8,604 bases of DNA, from positions 1 through 8,604 of the forward strand of contig JALLON010000115.1 of NCBI GenBank assembly GCA_027717925.1, in the 5' to 3' direction. Position numbers and translations under genes: made by a program. How positions within the stretch are numbered: the first letter of the stretch is position 1; every line of letters begins with the position of its first letter. The stretch is from Acidobacteria bacterium AH-259-G07. Its GTDB lineage: Bacteria > Acidobacteriota > UBA6911 > RPQK01 > JADFOI01. Below the pieces are notes generated by a model that was not told where the DNA came from, made no database searches, and saw nothing but the letters and a program-made list of their open reading frames with translations. Shown in pieces: positions 6,132 through 8,604 of this stretch.

Positions 6132-7337
6132 ATGAAAAGGTTTTTTGTTTGTGTGGTTCTAATTCTGTTTGGTCCCAGTGGGGCTTTCCTCTGGTCTGAA
6201 GAACGAAAACTTATGGCGACCTTGGGCACTGGTGCTTCGAGAGGGGAAACGGTTTTGAATGTTTCTCGGATTTGCACCGGGACGGTGGGCCGCCCGCTCC
6301 TGATTGAATCGCGTAACGGCGCACTAACGGAAGCCAGCGACATCAGACATATCTACGGCAACTTTATTATCCTGAAGAGACGGCTGAGGAATGACTTTCT
6401 GGCCGGTTCCAGGATCTACCAGGGTTCAGCGTTTGTGGCCTGCGAGCCTGTGAAGCGAGTTGTCGACAAGGACAAGCAGCCGCCCAGTATTGCGTGTGAG
6501 CCTGCCAACGTGAGAGTCACTGAAGCCCAGTCGACAATGCTGCAGGTCAGTGCTTCTGATCCCAACAATGATCCACTCACGTACACCTGGGCAGTGGATG
6601 GCGAAGCGGTGAGCAACGACCAGACGTTCTTGCAGTTTGAAGCGACGGGACTCTCAATCGGAGATCACACGGTCCAGGTAGTGGTAACGGATGTTGACGG
6701 AATGTCTGCCAACTGCGACTTTCACGTCATCATTGAAGGGAGGCCAAACCGCGATCCGAGTGTGACACTAACCCTTGATAAAAGTGGTATTTATGCTGGA
6801 GAAATGGTGAGTGCAAGCGCACAAGCCAGTGATCCTGACGATGACCCTCTGACCTTTTTCTGGGCCGTCGACGGTCAGAGCAGGTTGGAGAGTGAGTCCT
6901 ACATCCAGATTGATACCACTGGTCTGGCAGGAGGCAGGCACAGTGTAGGCGTGACCGTTATGGATGATCGCGACGCCAGTGCCAGCGACATGAGGTCGTT
7001 TTTGATCAGGGAGAAGATCGTCATCCAGATGGACAAAATCCGCCCGGACAACCTTGCCAAGGCCGAGTTGGACGAAATCGCCCTTAGGATGCAACAGGAT
7101 CCACAACTGGAACTTGTCATTACTGGACACACAGATGATCAAGTTAGCGAGACAGAGAACGAGCAGATTGGCCAACAGCGGGCAGAGGCAGTGAAGGATT
7201 ATCTCGTACAGCACAACATTGGCGCCAGCCGGATTGAAACCCGAAGCGCTGGGCAAAGTCAACCGATTGCTGACAATCAGACACCTGAAGGGCAGAAGAA
7301 AAATCGTCGGGTGGAAATTGAATTGTTCGTGCCTTAA
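6132..7337 (+). CDS. Exported protein: signal peptide, two PKD/Ig-like repeats, OmpA C-terminal peptidoglycan-binding domain
   Basis: The ATG at 6132 is preferred over the in-frame GTG at 6126, because AGGA (6120-6123) is eight bases from the ATG and only two from the GTG. The 401-residue protein starts MKRFFVCVVLILFGPSGA, a signal peptide. Residues 27-100 form a beta-rich domain (GASRGETVLNVS, VGRPLLIES, GNFIILKRRLRNDFLAGSRIYQ). Two related PKD-like domains follow at about 116-203 and 205-293, sharing ASDPxxDPLTxxWAVDG. The first keeps a Cys pair (122, 195) placed like an Ig-fold disulfide. The OmpA-like domain occupies 295-401: GHTDD, QQRAEAVKDYL, IETRSAGQSQPIADN, KNRRVEIEL. Asp335 and Arg350 match the two residues OmpA uses to grip diaminopimelate, with the same 15-residue spacing. 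A role anchoring something at the periplasmic cell wall is inferred. The TAA stop lies in the TTAA flank of repeat copy C. Confidence 0.9.
   Translation: MKRFFVCVVLILFGPSGAFLWSEERKLMATLGTGASRGETVLNVSRICTGTVGRPLLIESRNGALTEASDIRHIYGNFIILKRRLRNDFLAGSRIYQGSAFVACEPVKRVVDKDKQPPSIACEPANVRVTEAQSTMLQVSASDPNNDPLTYTWAVDGEAVSNDQTFLQFEATGLSIGDHTVQVVVTDVDGMSANCDFHVIIEGRPNRDPSVTLTLDKSGIYAGEMVSASAQASDPDDDPLTFFWAVDGQSRLESESYIQIDTTGLAGGRHSVGVTVMDDRDASASDMRSFLIREKIVIQMDKIRPDNLAKAELDEIALRMQQDPQLELVITGHTDDQVSETENEQIGQQRAEAVKDYLVQHNIGASRIETRSAGQSQPIADNQTPEGQKKNRRVEIELFVP
6546..7007 (+). repeat. Internal duplication encoding two PKD-like units
   Basis: The coding unit beginning at about 6546 and the one at about 6819 are offset by 273 bp (91 codons). 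Over 63 aligned residues roughly 45 percent are identical by eye, highest in ASDPxxDPLTxxWAVDG and in TGLxxGxHxVxV. DNA identity is much lower outside that core, so the duplication is old. The Cys pair of unit 1 is absent from unit 2. Confidence 0.7.
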
Positions 7338-7422
7338 TCCGCAGGAGGCCGACCGAGCGCAACGCAGTCAGGACGGATGATTCCGCCGATGCAGTAGAGT
7401 CGGTGTGAGAATTGCGGATTAA
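7334..7422. mobile_element. MITE-like inverted-repeat element (copy C), 81 bp plus TTAA flanks
   Basis: TTAA-TCCGCA (7334-7343) is perfectly mirrored by TGCGGA-TTAA (7413-7422); with one more base on each side this is an 11-bp perfect inverted repeat. The right half reads CGGTGTGAGAATTGCGGA, matching the right half of copy B with small changes. The left half has lost the TCTCACA part of the arm. Inner complementary pairs CCGAC/GTCGG (7349-7353, 7399-7403) and CGGA/TCCG (7374-7377, 7382-7385) would extend the fold. The left TTAA holds the TAA stop of the OmpA/PKD gene. Sitting between convergent genes it could also serve as a two-way terminator, although it lacks a T-tract. Confidence 0.7.
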
Positions 7423-7437
7423 GTAGGGCGACGTACT

Positions 7438-8454
7438 TCAAGGGGGAGAGACGAGTTGAACTCGGTTGCCCCCGCCTTCCTTGGCATCGCGCAGAGCCGC
7501 ATCAGCGGCAGCGATGAGTGTTTCAGCCCTATCCGCCGTATTCATGTCAGCCACGCCAACCGAGACGGTCACAGAGGGAAGAGAGTTCTGGTCCAAGCTG
7601 AACACTTTGGCCTCATGAATGGCCTCAAGCAAGCGCTCTCCGACGTCCTGGCTAGTGCGAGCATCAGCGTCCGGAAAAACCAGCATGAACTCGTCTCTCC
7701 GGTAACGGGCGATCATCTCGCCTGGACGCGTGCTTTTTTCTAGAACGGATGAGACAGCGTGAAGCATGCTCTCGGCAGCCAGATGCCCATGAGTCTTACT
7801 ATATCTCTTGAAGTGATCGATGCCGATCAGCAGCACGCTAAGGGGCCGCCCATCCCTTTTGGAGTGCTCCATCTCCCGGACCAGCATAGTCTCTATCCAG
7901 CGACGGTTGTACAGACCCGTAAGGGCGTCAATTACAGCACCGTGTGCGTATTCACGCCGTAATTCTTGGTTCGTCAAATGACGTAAGCGGCGCGCCAGGA
8001 CAAATAGCAGATTGCGAGCCATGCCGGGTGCAGCCTCAAGAAGGGACCACACAGTTTTTTCCTCGAGTGCCAGCAGGCTGCAGTCGGCGTTAGCCACAAC
8101 ATAAGCCGAGGTCAGCTGACCATCGATGAGAGAGAGTTCGCCGACCACATCTCCAGGTCCCAGTATTGCAACTGGGTGCAGCTTAAGTTCAAGATGGATA
8201 CTTAAACGGCCGGACAGGAGCAGATAGAGCACGCGACTCGACTGCCTGGCCTGAATCAGCACTTCGCCCTGCTTTAACTCCTGCACAGTACCGTCCTGCA
8301 GAAGAGTGATGATGGAGTCAATCTCGACACCTTTCAACAGGATCGAATTTGCCAATAGCCGTTTTAGCAGACTAGCCGAAGTATCCCTTTGATTAGACAT
8401 GCTCGTTGTTCGCCTTGATCTATGTTCGAATGATTTGGCCGCAAATTCAAGCAT
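7438..8454 (-). CDS. Cyclic-nucleotide-binding-fold plus degenerate GGDEF domain protein
   Basis: The protein is 338 residues. A cNMP-binding/Crp-like beta barrel spans about 35-150: GEVLIQARQSSRVLYLLLSG, then the phosphate-cassette region GDVVGELSLIDGQLTSAYVV. The family Glu is kept (Glu106), but the Arg that normally contacts the phosphate is replaced in LTSA. A GGDEF domain follows at 170-338, entered through DALTGLYNRR. The signature is RRDEF (252-256) instead of GGDEF; the metal Asp of the D-x-D strand is Gly211 (LLIGIDHFK); the guanine-contact Asn is Ser219; and the Asp of GH-x-x-GD is Glu228. An I-site-like RPGE (243-246) replaces RxxD. Cyclase activity is therefore doubtful; it may sense or scaffold instead. 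It is cytoplasmic, without membrane segments. Met19 (8400) is an alternative start; neither has a strong ribosome site. It lies between repeat copies C and D. Confidence 0.9.
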   Translation of the reverse strand: MLEFAAKSFEHRSRRTTSMSNQRDTSASLLKRLLANSILLKGVEIDSIITLLQDGTVQELKQGEVLIQARQSSRVLYLLLSGRLSIHLELKLHPVAILGPGDVVGELSLIDGQLTSAYVVANADCSLLALEEKTVWSLLEAAPGMARNLLFVLARRLRHLTNQELRREYAHGAVIDALTGLYNRRWIETMLVREMEHSKRDGRPLSVLLIGIDHFKRYSKTHGHLAAESMLHAVSSVLEKSTRPGEMIARYRRDEFMLVFPDADARTSQDVGERLLEAIHEAKVFSLDQNSLPSVTVSVGVADMNTADRAETLIAAADAALRDAKEGGGNRVQLVSPP

Positions 8455-8486
8455 AGAATTTCCGAAACGTATTCAATGCCCCCTTC

Positions 8487-8531
8487 TTAACCCGCATTTC
8501 TCACACCGGCTCGTGGCGAAGCGGCGGAAGC
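8487..8531. repeat. Left half of a repeat-element copy (copy D), opposite in orientation to copy B
   Basis: TTAA (8487-8490) followed by CCCGCATTTCTCACACCGG and on to GCGGCGGAAGC (8531) matches the reverse complement of 355-399 at 42 of 45 positions. Similarity stops abruptly at 8532, in the middle of the inner hairpin. The other arm is not seen before the window ends. It is 33 bp upstream of the GGDEF-protein start at 8454. Confidence 0.72.
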
Positions 8532-8604
8532 CCCGACGTGGTAGGGGCGGGCCGGCGGCCCGCCCGAACCCTTCTCGGTGCGTGGTCTGCTCGGGCGAGC
8601 CGCC
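8532..8604. repeat. GC-rich tail with a perfect 9-bp palindrome, probably a second repeat family
   Basis: GGGCGGGCC (8545-8553), loop GGC, and GGCCCGCCC (8557-8565) form a perfect hairpin introduced by GTAGG. Elements of the form GTAGGGGCG...CGCCC are familiar as dispersed repeats in several environmental phyla. It begins shortly after copy D loses similarity, as if one repeat interrupts the other. CTCG-GG-CGAG (8590-8599) is a further small hairpin. No coding frame is supported here. Confidence 0.5.

Noticed and set aside
6768..7262. A 164-codon open frame antisense to the OmpA/PKD gene
   Set aside because: Its translation has no recognisable domain and lies entirely within a convincingly conserved gene on the other strand.
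1..8604. CRISPR array, tRNA or rRNA genes, phage or plasmid genes, replication origin
   Set aside because: No regularly spaced direct repeats, no cloverleaf or ribosomal signature and no replication, partition or capsid-type proteins were found on either strand.

Overview
The window looks like chromosomal DNA of an uncultured Gram-negative bacterium. An OmpA-type peptidoglycan-binding lipoprotein-like or exported protein and an MscS channel imply a diderm envelope. G+C is a little over half by eye. Codon use, the OmpA-protein wording and the mixture of signalling proteins are compatible with Acidobacteriota or a similar soil or sediment lineage, but nothing here fixes the phylum. No rRNA, tRNA, CRISPR array, phage gene or transposase gene was seen.

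Layout, left to right: (1) a 75-residue conserved small protein on the minus strand (9-233), with its own near-consensus promoter, lying between a partial and a complete copy of a short inverted-repeat element; (2) an unrecognised 98-residue ORF (533-829) followed closely by a class I SAM methyltransferase (855-1562); (3) a 380-bp intergenic stretch with a stem-loop/T-tract and an AT-rich patch, ending in a good promoter with ACCGGT boxes in front of a YbdK-type carboxylate-amine ligase (1943-3046); (4) a convergent minus-strand HTH-PAS-GAF sensor protein with no output domain (3091-4224); (5) a second, unrelated class I methyltransferase (4294-4998), then an MscS-type channel (5058-6002); (6) an exported protein with two PKD/Ig-like repeats and an OmpA C-terminal domain (6132-7337); (7) a minus-strand cNMP-binding-fold/GGDEF protein whose cyclase active site is heavily degenerate (7438-8454); (8) a GC-rich repeat tail (8487-8604).

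The genes do not form one evident pathway. Envelope and stress functions (YbdK ligase, MscS, OmpA/PKD protein) alternate with signalling proteins (PAS-GAF, cNMP-GGDEF), mostly as single genes. The least ordinary thing is the repeat family: four copies at 1-12, 332-399, 7334-7422 and 8487-8531, with terminal inverted repeats and 4-bp YTAR flanks (CTAG, CTAA/CTAA, TTAA/TTAA, TTAA) that look like target-site duplications. In two of the four, the flank itself contains the stop codon of the adjoining gene. That suggests a small non-autonomous mobile element that can land on stop codons without breaking the gene, because the duplication restores the stop.
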